Assembly: GCA_963753725.1 (NCBI GenBank)
Contig: CAVWDI010000003.1
Span: forward strand, 1 to 64,000
Direction of reading: 5' to 3'
Origin: CAVWDI01 sp963753725
GTDB lineage: Bacteria > Chloroflexota > Anaerolineae > Anaerolineales > UBA4823
DNA length: 64,000 bases
A program made the translations under genes and the position numbers. Positions 20,594 to 31,187 of this stretch are shown here, in pieces. The stretch's first letter is position 1; every line of letters starts with the position of its first letter. Below the pieces are notes generated by a model. It made no database searches. It was given only the letters and a program-made list of their open reading frames with translations, and was not told where the DNA came from.

Positions 20594-22153
20594 TTAAGGA
20601 CCCGCACTTTCTGTTTGTACACCAGCCATCATCAAACCAATCTTTTCAGGGTCAGCCTGTTCGCTGGATACCTCCCCCATGATCTTTCCTTCATAGATGA
20701 CGGATATGCGGTCAGAAAGCGCAAGGATTTCATCCAGGTCTTCAGAAATTAATAATGTGGCTGTGCCTTCACTGCGCTGCTCGATTAATCGCTGGTGGAC
20801 ATATTCAGTTGCCCCAATGTCAAGGCCGCGCGTGGGTTGTGCCGCGATTAAACGCGTGGCTGCCGTGAAAGCTCCCGAGCCAGAACAAGTTTCTGGATAT
20901 TCCCGCCGGATAAATTCTTAACCCTCGTGTCCTGAGATGGCGTTTTGACATTAAAACTGTCGATCAATTCATCAGATTGGCGCTCAATTTCTTTGAAATT
21001 CAGGAAACTAAATCGGGAAAATGGCTGTTTACTATGTTCCCGTAAAATTAAAATTTTCGGAAACGGAAAAATCTTTTATCATCCCATCCCGCATACGTTC
21101 TTCTGGGATATATGACATGCCATTATCGATCAATGATCTTGTATCTTTCCCCGTGACATCTAGAGCATCCAGGAACACCTTCCCCCCAGCAGCCGGCCGC
21201 AAACCATTAATCACTTCTGCGAGTTCGGTTTGACCGTTTCCGGATACCCCAGCCAATCCGTGTATTTCACCGGAGCGTACATCAAGATTGATACTGCGCA
21301 GGGCATGCGTCCCCCGGTCGCTTTCAGCCCGCAGGTCTTTGACAGACAAGCGGACTTCCCCTTCTGTCATCACTGGTCTATCTTGTTTCATACCAAGATC
21401 ACGCCCCACCATAAGGTTCGCCAGATCGTTCTTGGTTGTCCCGGATATACTTCGTTCACCAACCACCTTGCCATCCCGCAGAACGGTTACGCGGTCACTG
21501 ATGCTCAGAACCTCATGCAGCTTGTGGGAGATGAAAATCATGGCGTACCCGTCTTCTGACATTTTTCGAAAGATAACAAACAACTCATCCACTTCTTGTG
21601 GTGTAAGCACCGCTGTGGGTTCATCCAGGATCAACAATGCTGCGCCTCGGTACAGTGCCTTGATAATCTCCACACGCTGTTGTTGACCCACAGATAACTG
21701 CCAGACCAACACATGTGGATCGACCAGCAGACCGTATACCTCCGCAAGTTGGATTATGCGCTCTGAAACCTGCTCAATATCGGTCATCGGACCGCGTGAT
21801 GAACTTAAACCAAGCGCGACATTTTCGGCCACAGTGAGTGTTGGTACTAGCATAAAGTGCTGGTGGATCATCCCGATCCCTAACTCGATCGCATCCGAGG
21901 GTGATTGGATATTTACAGGTTGTTCATTGATCCTGATTTCACCTTCATTAGGGTGGTACAAACCGTATAAAATTTTCATCAAAGTACTTTTACCGGCGCC
22001 GTTTTCACCCAGAAGGGCATGCACTTCACCCGCATAAACATCAAAATCGATGTTGTCGTTAGCCAATACACCAGGAAAGCGTTTTACGATCCCAGTCATC
22101 ACAACATGGGAGATGCGCTTGTGTCCCGAAGGAAGTAATCCTTGATCATCCAT
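20594..22153 (-). CDS. Nucleobase/nucleoside ABC transporter ATPase (BMP-type), frame-broken
   Basis: A duplicated ATPase of the ribose/nucleoside importer type. The first half has GENGAGKST, SVGQQQRVEI and LDEPTAVLTPQE. The second has GVSGNGQTEL, and after correction LSGGNIQKLVLARELSRQPR, TRGLDIGA and a final AGVQTESAGP. Two breaks occur: near 21,048 one extra A (removing it gives SENFILREHSKQPF), and near 20,865 one base seems missing. The corrected length, about 520 residues, is normal. It follows the binding-protein gene 122 nt downstream. With the two permeases at 24.6-26.7 kb it makes a complete importer for purines, pyrimidines or nucleosides. Confidence 0.85.
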
Positions 22154-22209
22154 ATAGATTTATTTCGTAATTGAACCGGCTGTTTGATTTTTTACTATGA
22201 TTGGGTGTC

Positions 22210-22243
22210 AGGAGGGGTGTGATTAGAAATCACACCCACTCCT
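22210..22243 (-). other. Intercistronic RNA stem-loop
   Basis: An almost perfect 15-bp stem (AGTGGGTGTGATT paired with AATCACACCCCTCCT, with a 3-nt loop on the minus strand) lies between the binding-protein and ATPase genes. The minus strand has no T-run after it, so it is probably a 3'-end stabiliser or attenuator that raises binding-protein mRNA, as in many importer operons. The function is inferred. Confidence 0.65.
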
Positions 22244-22275
22244 TTTAGTTATGACTTAAATCTCAACCTTAATAT

Positions 22276-24486
22276 TTATTCGCTGGGACCTTCCATTCCT
22301 TCCAGAAGCTGCTCAAGGTACCAGATTTGTTCATCAGTTGCAGCCTCTCCATCACCAACCAGAGGTGTACCATCTTGCAGGTTGATGGGACCGACCCAGA
22401 CATTGATATCACCGGAAGCTAAGCCTGCGATGAATTCTGCCAGATTGGTTTGCAAATCACCAGTCAAAGCAGGGCCATCTACCCAACCAACATGTGTCTT
22501 GGTGTTATCAGTGAGGTCATCCCAATAGGGAGGATTCCAATCCCACGACTGCTCCCAGCTTCCATCCTTGACCGCAGCGGCGGTATCCAGATAGGAAGGA
22601 CCCCAGTTGAAGTATGGGACGCCTAAACAAATATCGGGAGCCTGATCGCAGGCGCCTTCAAAGTCGTAAGGAACAGCCCAAACTGTATCGCCTTGCGCGG
22701 CACGCTGACCGGGAATATCAATACCTTCGGTTGTATCGATACCGCTTAAAACAACATCAGAGCCAGTATCCAGGAAGTTGGTTGCAACTTCTGACGGATC
22801 CAGGGTGACGCCCGGAATGTTGAACCAGAAACCGATCCATGTTACTGTAAACTTGAGGTCATCCGGATTTAAACCACGGAAATTTTCGTAGCAGTAGCGT
22901 GCACCCAGGTATGCTGAGGATGCCAGGCGTTTTGTTTCATGGTTGATCAGCGGCCCAAGGTAACCCAGGCTGCCATTTTCGGTCGCCAGAGCAGCTGCGC
23001 ATCCAGCAATTGCCTTCATGTCTTCCATGCGACCCATGATATTACCCAGGTTTGGAGGCGCTTCGCCGGTCAGTGCATCATCACCAGAAATATTGATGAA
23101 GGTCAGATCGGGATATTTTTCTGCTACACCGAGGGTATCCTCTTCAAATTCGTCGGAGGTGGTCAGAACGAGTTTGGCGCCTTCAGCGACCATATCGTCC
23201 ACTACACCTTCGAGGGTAGCTTCGGGTTTGTCAGCCGGATTCAGCGATTCGAATACGATCATGCGAGAACCGGGCATGTTTTCTTCAGTGTACAAACCGC
23301 CTTCGTAGTGAGCCTGGCTCCAACCGTGGTCGTTCTTCGGGCCTACGAGCACGACACCGAAGACGAATTCCTCGTCCACAGCTTCGGCAGCCGCAGGTGG
23401 AGCTTCACCGACGACAATCGAACCATCGACAATCCCTGCAATCGTCTCATCCGCTGAAGCCGAGACTTCTGCTGGGATGTCATAGTCGGGGTTGTATTCC
23501 ATCACCAGCCCGCCATTTTCCAGGGTCAGGGCGAAAGCTTTGCCGCCCATTGTACCGCCTTTGACCATGCTGATGATCTCATCGAGCACAACTGTCCAGT
23601 CATAAACCTGGTTAGCGACCACGATGTCAGGCGCCAGAGAGGTCTGGTTTGCTTGAGTGCCGAACCAGGTAACGCCATTCTCTTCAGCGACACCAATCGC
23701 GCCGACGACCATCTGGGCGGTTCCGGTCAGACCATCCGCGCCCGCATTCAGATGGGTCTGCGCAGCTTCAGATGCCAGGGCAACATCACTGAATGAACCG
23801 ATGTAGTTAACGTTTACCTGTACATCTGGATTGGTTGCTTCCGCGCCGGCAACGAAACCATCCACATACAGCTTGGCGTCTCCAGTCTCGATCGGGCCGA
23901 CAACACCCAAAACGCCGCTCTCAGAGAGATTGGCGGCGATGACGCCATTCACATAACCGCCCTGCTCGGAACGGGCTTCGTAGGCGTACACATTATTAAC
24001 ACCCTGGTCAACAAATGTATCCACAGTAGTCCCCCAGGCGAAACTGGTGTCCGGGAAGTCAGGAGCAATTTCCAAAAGGGAACTTCCATATTGTGATCCA
24101 TGGGCGATGACAAGATCGAAACCCTGGCTGGCATAATCCCGTATGGCTGCAGCGGCATCGTCCACTACAAATATGCCATCTGAATAAGCAAATTCAAAAT
24201 TCTCAGAACCCATTTCGTTTTCGATAGCAGCCAGTGAGTCATACATGCTCTGGCTGAATGCAAGATCGTTTGTTGCACTTGGCATGACGACGGCCACCTT
24301 GAAAGGACCCATTGCTTCTTCGGCGGGAGCCTCTTCTTCTGCAGGAGCAGCCTCTTCTGCCGGCGCTTCTTCTGCGGGCGCTTCCTCCGGCGGGGGCGCT
24401 TGCGGCGCCTCTGTTGGGGTTGAACAGGCGCTCACGATGATCGCAAGCAAAACCAGCAACCCTAAAATCTTCGATATTTTTATCAT
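22276..24486 (-). CDS. Tandem BMP-family substrate-binding lipoprotein
   Basis: A 736-residue exported lipoprotein. The lipobox is IIVSACSTP (about residue 21), followed by a Pro/Glu/Ala-rich linker. Two BMP/PnrA-type binding domains follow in one chain. The first spans about 58-350 (KVAVVMPSATNDLAFSQSMY, LVIAHGSQYG, GVVGPIETGDAKLYVDGF). The second runs from about 370 to 736 (FGVVLVGPKNDHGWSQAHYEGG, LVLTTSDEFEEDTLGVAEKYP, GYLGPLINHETKRLASSAYLGA). Usual BMP proteins have one domain of about 330-380 residues. It lies between two permeases and an ATPase of the same importer. It presumably binds a nucleoside, nucleobase or related ureide. The two domains differ enough to suggest two ligands or one large site. 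Confidence 0.9.
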   Translation of the reverse strand: MIKISKILGLLVLLAIIVSACSTPTEAPQAPPPEEAPAEEAPAEEAAPAEEEAPAEEAMGPFKVAVVMPSATNDLAFSQSMYDSLAAIENEMGSENFEFAYSDGIFVVDDAAAAIRDYASQGFDLVIAHGSQYGSSLLEIAPDFPDTSFAWGTTVDTFVDQGVNNVYAYEARSEQGGYVNGVIAANLSESGVLGVVGPIETGDAKLYVDGFVAGAEATNPDVQVNVNYIGSFSDVALASEAAQTHLNAGADGLTGTAQMVVGAIGVAEENGVTWFGTQANQTSLAPDIVVANQVYDWTVVLDEIISMVKGGTMGGKAFALTLENGGLVMEYNPDYDIPAEVSASADETIAGIVDGSIVVGEAPPAAAEAVDEEFVFGVVLVGPKNDHGWSQAHYEGGLYTEENMPGSRMIVFESLNPADKPEATLEGVVDDMVAEGAKLVLTTSDEFEEDTLGVAEKYPDLTFINISGDDALTGEAPPNLGNIMGRMEDMKAIAGCAAALATENGSLGYLGPLINHETKRLASSAYLGARYCYENFRGLNPDDLKFTVTWIGFWFNIPGVTLDPSEVATNFLDTGSDVVLSGIDTTEGIDIPGQRAAQGDTVWAVPYDFEGACDQAPDICLGVPYFNWGPSYLDTAAAVKDGSWEQSWDWNPPYWDDLTDNTKTHVGWVDGPALTGDLQTNLAEFIAGLASGDINVWVGPINLQDGTPLVGDGEAATDEQIWYLEQLLEGMEGPSE

Positions 24487-24592
24487 TATCTTCTTCCTTT
24501 CCTTTATGGTTTAGTACCTATTTTTGCTAATGGTTGATATGTTTGCTGCTGTTGTTTGATTGAACGGCACCACCTCCTTTATAGATAGAATT

Positions 24593-25525
24593 CTAATCAC
24601 CGCGTTCAAATGGTTTGGTTAATGCTGATGGGGGTCTAACCCGTTGACCTGCAATTACTAACACCAGTATGGTGAGTATATAAGGCAGCATAACTGCGAT
24701 ATCTGAAGGTATCGGACTGCCCAATACCTGCAGCCATAACTGGAAAGCGATTACACCGCTGAAAATCAATGCGCCTATCATTACACCGAATGGTCTCCAA
24801 CCTCCAAAATATACTAGGGCTACTGCGATGAACCCAAGCCCGCTGGTGAGGTTCTGTTGAAATACATTGAGCAGCGCGATGGAAAGCGATGCTCCAGCGA
24901 TACCGGAAAGGATGCCTCCTAATATCACAGTTGTATATCTGATTTTGGCTACGCTCACCCCTAACGAGTCGGCCGCTTCGGGATTCTCCCCAACCGCGCG
25001 CACGTTTAAACCGAAAGTGGTTCTTTTCAGTACAAAAATAGCAATAGGGACCAGTAAATACGCGCCGTAAACCAATAAATTCTGGTTGAAGAGCACTTCA
25101 CCGACGTAGGGTAAATCGCTTAAAAATGGAATGTAAATTGGTTTAAACCCGCTTACAGTTTCCACTGTCCCCAGCGTTTTTTGAAACAGCAAATCGCTCA
25201 TTCCTAACCCAAAAAGAAAGAAACCAATCCCGCTTATTCCCTGTTCAGCTTTCAAAGTAACACTCACAAAAGCCATTGCCAGTCCCATAATCGCGCCAGC
25301 GATGACGGCAGCGATAAGCCCGAACCAGAGATTTCCAGTGGTCAAAACAACATAAAAGGCTGCATAGGCGCCTAAAAGCATCTGGCCTTCCAATCCGAGG
25401 TTCAAAACGCCGCTTCTCTGGCCGAAAGTCTCTCCGATACCAGCGTATAGATATGGGGTGGCCAGGCGAATACCTGAAGCGAGAACACCAATGACTACGT
25501 TTATTGAGAGTAGTTCAGTGATCAT
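24593..25525 (-). CDS. ABC transporter permease, BMP-type nucleoside importer (NupQ/BmpG-like)
   Basis: A 310-residue inner-membrane permease of the BPD_transp_2 family with about eight to nine helices. Typical motifs are LATPYLYAGIGETFGQRSGVLNLGLEGQMLLGAY near the start and ENPEAADSLGVSVAKIRY, the EAA-like cytoplasmic loop, followed by GLGFIAVALVYFGGW. Its start codon overlaps the stop of the permease upstream by four bases. It pairs with the upstream permease as the heterodimeric channel of the importer that uses the tandem BMP protein. Confidence 0.9.
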   Translation of the reverse strand: MITELLSINVVIGVLASGIRLATPYLYAGIGETFGQRSGVLNLGLEGQMLLGAYAAFYVVLTTGNLWFGLIAAVIAGAIMGLAMAFVSVTLKAEQGISGIGFFLFGLGMSDLLFQKTLGTVETVSGFKPIYIPFLSDLPYVGEVLFNQNLLVYGAYLLVPIAIFVLKRTTFGLNVRAVGENPEAADSLGVSVAKIRYTTVILGGILSGIAGASLSIALLNVFQQNLTSGLGFIAVALVYFGGWRPFGVMIGALIFSGVIAFQLWLQVLGSPIPSDIAVMLPYILTILVLVIAGQRVRPPSALTKPFERGD

Positions 25526-26670
25526 GCGGTCACCTCAGCTTCCACGCGTTTTTCCGCTTCGTCCATTTCTTCTATTTCCATCAAACGTTTCTTTTCTAAA
25601 CGCTGTTTAAAATATTCACTGCTGACTACAAATACTACCAGCAATCCGTTAAGCGCTGTTATTAGAGCGGAAGGAATTTGCATTGCGCGCTGCATGGCGT
25701 TGGCTCCCACGATTAGGGCTCCGAAGAAAAATGAAGCCGGAATTGTTCCCAGTGGGTGGAGTTGTCCGAAAAGGGCAGCCACAATGCCATTAAATCCGGC
25801 GCTTCCGGTGAAACCAGTCGCCGAACCATCCGTGAACATGCGGTGGTGAACGCCAAAGACCTGGACAGCGCCGGCTAACCCAGCCATGGCGCCGCTGAGC
25901 AGCAGAGCTAAAACCATATAGTGGCGTACGTTGATTCCGGCGTACCGAGCGGCGAACGCATTCAGGCCGACAGCCCGGATGCGGTAGCCGATGGTCGTCC
26001 GCCATAGAAAGATGTAGACCAAAATGGCTGCGACCACCGCTATCGCTGCTCCCAGGTGCAGCCGGGTGGGTATCAGCCGCGGCAGATCATAAAGGCGCGA
26101 TAAGCGTGCAGTTTGGGGGATGCGTGAAGCCGCCTCCAACTGCACAGGATCGATCATAGGACCACGCAGCAAGTAATTCATCCCCTGGACTGCTATAGCG
26201 TTCATCATAATTGTGCTTAAAATTTCGTTCACATTGAAATACGCTTTCAATACACCTGGAATACCTCCCCAAACTGCGCCTCCAAGAAATCCAGCCAGCA
26301 GCGCAACCGGGACAAGGACGCCAAATGAGGCATCCGGTAAAGCCAATCCTACATAAGTAGCGCTTAAAGCTCCTACGATCAGCTGTCCTTCGCCGCCGAT
26401 ATTTAACACTCCGCCGCGAAAAGAGATGCAGATTCCAACGCCCACAAGCAGTAACGGTACAGCTTTGACGATGGTGTCAGCCAGCGCGTTCTTACTGCCG
26501 AAAGCGCCCTGTATCATGGCTGCATAAGCTTCGAGGGGATTCGTCCCCAGCAGGAAAAGTAGGGCGGCGCCAACTGCAAGCGCAGCTAATGTCGCCAGTA
26601 AAGGCATGAGGATAACAAACAGACGGTCGTACCACGGTGGTTTTCTTGTTTTTGAGGATGTCATTGGCAC
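25522..26670 (-). CDS. ABC transporter permease, BMP-type nucleoside importer (NupP/BmpF-like)
   Basis: A 382-residue permease. Motifs are VGICISFRGGVLNIGGEGQLIVGAL and the cytoplasmic loop GYRIRAVGLNAFAARYAGINVRHYM, then GFTGSAGFNGIVAALFGQLHPLG. The C-terminus has a charged tail (EKKRLMEIEEMDEAEKRVEAEV). The longer permease of such pairs is usually encoded first, as here. It lies 16 nt downstream of another permease from the second transporter set, so all four permease genes may be on one mRNA. Confidence 0.9.
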   Translation of the reverse strand: MPMTSSKTRKPPWYDRLFVILMPLLATLAALAVGAALLFLLGTNPLEAYAAMIQGAFGSKNALADTIVKAVPLLLVGVGICISFRGGVLNIGGEGQLIVGALSATYVGLALPDASFGVLVPVALLAGFLGGAVWGGIPGVLKAYFNVNEILSTIMMNAIAVQGMNYLLRGPMIDPVQLEAASRIPQTARLSRLYDLPRLIPTRLHLGAAIAVVAAILVYIFLWRTTIGYRIRAVGLNAFAARYAGINVRHYMVLALLLSGAMAGLAGAVQVFGVHHRMFTDGSATGFTGSAGFNGIVAALFGQLHPLGTIPASFFFGALIVGANAMQRAMQIPSALITALNGLLVVFVVSSEYFKQRLEKKRLMEIEEMDEAEKRVEAEVTA

Positions 26671-26685
26671 CTCTTTGAGGATCCT

Positions 26686-27661
26686 TTATCGCTCTACGAA
26701 GTTGGTACTCAAAGCCATGGGCGCGGAGATTTTAAATAAACGCCGCAGCGGCGGTTGGATGCGTCTCGGCATATATGAGATCAATCGATCGGTAAAATCA
26801 CTGCCCACAAATAATAGGACAAAAATCATCAGCAGCCAGGGTATGGCGTTAAAAGCGACCACTGATACTTCTGGGAAAGTCCTCTGAAGGATGGTGGCTA
26901 ATACTTTTGTGGCACCGAACAAGAGCGCTCCCAAAGCTCCCCGAATAGGGGACCAGCCTCCGAAAATTACAATTGCCAGCGCAATCCACCCTAATCCCCG
27001 GATGTGCCCGTCGGACCAGCCGATCTTAACATCAAGCGAATATGCAGCCCCAGCTATACCTACCAAGGCTCCCCCGACAATTGTATAAAGATAACGCACC
27101 CGACTAACCTGAACGCCGCGCGCAAAGGCCGCTTCGGGTCGTTCACCAGCGCTTCTCAAATGCAGACCTGGTTGTGTTTTATTCAAATACCACCAGGCGG
27201 CAGCCACCAAAATAAAAGCAAAGTAGACCGTATAGCTTTGGTCGAAGAAGATTGGACCGATGATAGGGATGTCCTTTTAATACCGGGATACCCACATGTT
27301 TTACAAAAGGACCGGGGGTTCTGGTGAAATTTTGACCGAGAAATGCGCTCAGATCATCACCTAGCAATGTCAGGACAAATCCGATAGCGACCTGGCTTTT
27401 ATTCAAAGTGATGCTGCCAAAGGCTACTATCAAAGCAAAGATCATACCGATTACCGCGCCTGCAATAAAACCTAACCAGACACTATCGGTTGTTAAGGCT
27501 ACCACAAACCCGCTCATGGCTGCCATCAGCATTGTTCCGTCCAGAGACAGGTTTACAATGCCGGATCGTTCGGTAATTGTTTCACCGACGACCGCGATGA
27601 TCAAGGGAGAAGCGGCGAATACGACTGAAGCAAGAATTCTTACGATTTCAGGCTCGTTCAT
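26686..27661 (-). CDS. Second-set ABC permease (BPD_transp_2), one frameshift
   Basis: Two segments (27661-27179 and 27210-26686) join near 27,280 to a protein of about 325 residues. The N-terminus, LASVVFAASPLIIAVVGETITERSGIVNLSLDGTMLM, and a later RSAGERPEAAFARGVQVSRVRY loop are the same permease subfamily as the gene at 24,593. The break falls between DIPIIGPIFF and HPY. I use 27661 because it starts MNEPEIVRIL, overlapping the previous permease gene by 14 nt. It probably pairs with the permease at 27,648-28,696 and the ATPase at 28,693. Confidence 0.85.
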
Positions 27662-28696
27662 CTTTTCCCTCCGGGTGCAAGAATTTAATAATGCGGCTGT
27701 CCCCAAACAATAGGACCAGCAGTACCAGCACCCCGGTTAAAATGCCTCCGATTGAGGAATGCAGTTGGGTTCTAAGCTGCAGCGTGATACTTCCATTAAG
27801 GATCACGGAGAAGAAAAAAGAAATGAATGGAACCCATAGTAATCGATATCCGGCCAGCATCACGACCAGTAAAGCCAAAAAGCCGATTCCTCCTGATATG
27901 CTTTGCCTTAGACTGTCAAACCAGCTGAGCACCCGTACCGCGCCGCCTAATCCCGCCAGGGCGCCGCAGAACATCATCGCAAAAATTGTTTCCCGTTCGC
28001 TGGCAACACCGAGCAAGAATGATGAAAATGGATTTTTCCCCAGCGCTTTGAGTTTAATCCCCAGAAGGTGCCGCGCAGCGTTACGTATACCAGCCCAATT
28101 GCTATTAAAGTGATTACGAAGGAAATTGGACTGAAGCGTGATTCAGCGAATCTGGGGAGTAGTGCAATTTCTGGGAAGGGCGCAGTCCCCCGAAAAGTGC
28201 CGCCTTCAGGCGGCTGCCAAGGTCCCGAAATCAAGTAGTTCGTCAGGATAATTGCGAGATTGTTAAGCGCCAAACCGCTGAATATTTCGTGTACTTTTCC
28301 TCGGGTTTTTAATAACCCTGAAATGGCAGCCCATAATGCGCCAGCTAGCATTGCAGCCAGTATTTCCAACGGTATCTGCAGCGGTGCAGGAGCATTAATT
28401 TTTAGCGCTACCCAGCTTGCAGCAAGTGAACCTAAAATGATTTGCCCTTCAATGCCAATGTTCCATAAGCCGGCGGTGAAAGTAATCACAAGACCGACTG
28501 CGCAAAGCGTTAAGGGTACCCAGAATGCCGTTACACTTAGAACCTTCGATTGGTCTCCAAACGAGCCTTGAAATATTGAATTTAATGCATCAATTGGGCT
28601 GGTATCGTAAATAACTAAAAGCCCAGCTGTGAACAACAGCGCAGCAATGATTGGTACTGCCGGCCAGACAAGAGTAAAAACTCGTCTGGCGTTCAT
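27648..28696 (-). CDS. Second-set ABC permease (BPD_transp_2, long form), one frameshift
   Basis: Segments 28696-27974 and 28016-27648 join near 28,050 to give about 350 residues. TLCAVGLVITFTAGLWNIGIEGQIILGSL identifies the NupP/BmpF-like longer permease. The correct join passes through ALGKNPFSSFLLGVASERETIF, which is the usual cytoplasmic coupling loop. The start overlaps the end of the ATPase gene upstream by four bases (ATGA), so the ATPase, this permease and the next form a coupled set. No binding protein is encoded in this set; it may share the tandem BMP lipoprotein. Confidence 0.85.
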
Positions 28697-30156
28697 ACAC
28701 TTCCTCCAATCAGGTAACCCAATTCTTCTACGTTTGTATCTTTTGCTTCAACTATTCGAGACATTACACCTCCCGAAAAAACAGCGATACGGTCACTGCG
28801 TTCTAAGATTTCATCTAGGTCAGCGGACATAAACATAATTGCTGTGCCATCTTCTCTTCTCCTGTAGAGCTGATCCCAAATCCAATTTGTTGAGCGTACA
28901 TCCAATCCTCTGGTAGGATGTTCCAGTAAAAGGAGTTTGAGAGGGCTGTTTAGCAATGCGTAAAGCAAACGCTGCTGGTTGCCGCCGGAAAGTTCATCCG
29001 CAAATGTATCTGGTTTTCCAACAATCTGGTATTGTTCAATTCTGGTAACGCTCCTATCTTTCGCTTCATTCCAATCGATGAAGAAACTGTGTTCGGGTTG
29101 GGCCAGAACGATGTGCTCGGTAATGGTCAATCCAGCGACCAATCCGGCTTCTAAACGACCGGCTGGCACATATGCCACCTGGGCAGCTTGCATGCGGTGG
29201 TAGGGCCACTGAGTAACATCCTGACCGTCGAGCAGAATTACCCCGCTTTCGGGCTGGATCAATCCCGCACAGGTGTGCTGTAATAATCCCTGTCCACTGC
29301 CTTCGAGACCAGCTAAGCCGAATACTTCACCTGCTTGAACGCTTAAGTTGATTTCCTGCACCCGCAGCCGGTATGTCGATATCGTTAGGTCCTGCAGTTC
29401 AAGCTTAGGATAATCCATCATCAACGGTGCCCGGTCGCTTCTCTTTGGTATCTGGCCGAACATCATTTCAACAAGTCTATCATTTGGGCATGGTATATCT
29501 ATTCCCCCCACCAATTTCCCTTTTTGCAGGACGAAAGCATAGTCGCATAGTTCCTGAACTTCGTCGAGTTTGTGCGAAACCAGGATAATGGTTTTACCTT
29601 CCTCATGCGCCATGATCCTCATCGAATCGAACAAAACATCTTTCTGTTCCACGCTGATGCCAGTGGTTGGTTCATCCAGAATCAGGGCTTTTGCGCCGCC
29701 GGCCAACAAGCGGATGAGTTCAAGCTGCTGCCGTTCACCTAACGAAAGACTATCCACAAAAGCCTGCATATCAAGTTCGAAATTGTAGTGAGTGAAATAT
29801 TCACTCAATTCCTTTTCGACCAATTTATAATCCAGGTTAAGCCTGCGGTCGCGACCTAAAAGGTAATTATCGATAATCTTGAAGGGCGGGAAGTCAAGCG
29901 GCTCTTGATAAAGCATCCCAATCCCGCATTTCAGAGCTTGAGCTGGGGACTGGAATGTGCTCGCTTCATTATCAAGCAAAATCTGACCTCGATCTGCTGG
30001 CTGGTAACCGGAAAGTATCTTCATCAAGGTGCTCTTTCCTGCGCCATTTTCCCCCAAAAGACCATATATCTGGCCTCCTTTTAAATGCATAGAAATACCA
30101 TCATTCGCTTTTACAGAACCAAAGTATTTGCGAATATCCTGCAGGTCGATGTCCAT
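28693..30156 (-). CDS. Nucleobase/nucleoside ABC transporter ATPase, second set
   Basis: A 487-residue intact tandem ATPase. The first half shows GENGAGKST, LSLGERQQLELIRLL and LDEPTTGISVEQK. The second half shows GLEGSGQGLLQ (a degenerate P-loop, as is usual in this family) and LSGGNQQRLLYALLNSPLKLLLLEHPTRGLD. It belongs to the same family as the ATPase at 20,594 and lies upstream of its own two permeases. It starts 51 nt after carbamate kinase, tying ureide import to carbamoyl metabolism. Confidence 0.9.
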   Translation of the reverse strand: MDIDLQDIRKYFGSVKANDGISMHLKGGQIYGLLGENGAGKSTLMKILSGYQPADRGQILLDNEASTFQSPAQALKCGIGMLYQEPLDFPPFKIIDNYLLGRDRRLNLDYKLVEKELSEYFTHYNFELDMQAFVDSLSLGERQQLELIRLLAGGAKALILDEPTTGISVEQKDVLFDSMRIMAHEEGKTIILVSHKLDEVQELCDYAFVLQKGKLVGGIDIPCPNDRLVEMMFGQIPKRSDRAPLMMDYPKLELQDLTISTYRLRVQEINLSVQAGEVFGLAGLEGSGQGLLQHTCAGLIQPESGVILLDGQDVTQWPYHRMQAAQVAYVPAGRLEAGLVAGLTITEHIVLAQPEHSFFIDWNEAKDRSVTRIEQYQIVGKPDTFADELSGGNQQRLLYALLNSPLKLLLLEHPTRGLDVRSTNWIWDQLYRRREDGTAIMFMSADLDEILERSDRIAVFSGGVMSRIVEAKDTNVEELGYLIGGSV

Positions 30157-30207
30157 TCTGATATTTCTCCTGATCTAAAGTAAAGAAATAAAAATCAAAA
30201 ATCCATT

Positions 30208-31168
30208 TTATTCAGGGGTAATCAAGGTTCCAGTTTCGCCTTTCAGCGCCCGGCCGATATTTTCTGGATCTGTGATGATGGCCTGTTTTCCACCCGATTC
30301 AAGGAACCAGATGATGGCGGCGATTTTTGGCGCCATTGAACCTTTAGCGAAGTGTGTGCCTTCTTCAAGATATCCTTTGGCCTGCTGAAGTGTCATCTGG
30401 TCAATCCATTCCTGATCTGGCTTGCCAAAATTGAGGGCGACTTTTTCTACTGCGGTCGAGATCAGTAATAAATCGGCATTTATATTTTGCGCCAGTAAAC
30501 TGCTGGCGAAATCTTTATCGATCACTGCTGCCGTACCAGCATAATCGCCTGCGCCTTTATCAATAACAGGAATACCTCCACCACCGACGGTGATGACCAC
30601 TGTGCCGTTATCGACCAGGGTCTTAATCGAATTCAAGCTCTACAACTTCTTTTGGTAGGGGAGAAGCGACCACGCGTCTCCATCCCCGACCGGCATCCTC
30701 GACCACATTCCATCCCAGTTCGGAAGTTCTTAGCTGAGCTTCATCTTCTTCCATGAATCCTCCGATTGGTTTGGTTGGTGTGGTGAAGGCAGGATCATCC
30801 TTATCTACCAGAACCTGAGTGATAACTGTTGCTACCGGTTTCTCGATCTTTCGTTTGTGAAGTTCGTTCTGCAAAGTTTGCTGCAGTGAATAGCCAATGG
30901 CGCCTTGAGAATCCGCGCCGCAAACATCCAGAGGTACTTCGTGCATTCCCTCAACCCGGTGTGCGATCTCTGATCGCCTTAGGATGAAGCCTACCTGGGG
31001 ACCGTTCCCATGACCGATAGCGATATCCCATCCCTGTTCGATCATATCAGCGATGTGATAGGTGGTTTCTTTTGCCGCCAGATATTGATCCTCAACGGTT
31101 TGACGGTTTTTATCTTTTATAAGCGAATTACCGCCAATAGCAACTACTGCAACTTTTTTATCTGTCAT
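30208..31168 (-). CDS. arcC: Carbamate kinase (one frameshift)
   Basis: Carbamate kinase makes ATP from carbamoyl phosphate and ADP in fermentative arginine and ureide breakdown. AIGGNSLIKDKNRQTVEDQY and GNGPQVGFILRR lie in the N-terminal half. VGGGGIPV, AVIDKDFASSLLA and KVALNFGKPDQ lie in the second. The split near 30,633 is one extra A: without it the sequence reads VVELDSIKTLVDNGT without a stop. The corrected length, near 320 residues, is normal. It follows the YgeW-like carbamoyltransferase by 19 nt. In the enterobacterial purine cluster the equivalent gene is yqeA. With two carbamoyltransferases beside it, an energy-yielding role is strongly suggested. Confidence 0.92.
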
Positions 31169-31187
31169 AAAAATTTTTCCTTATAAA

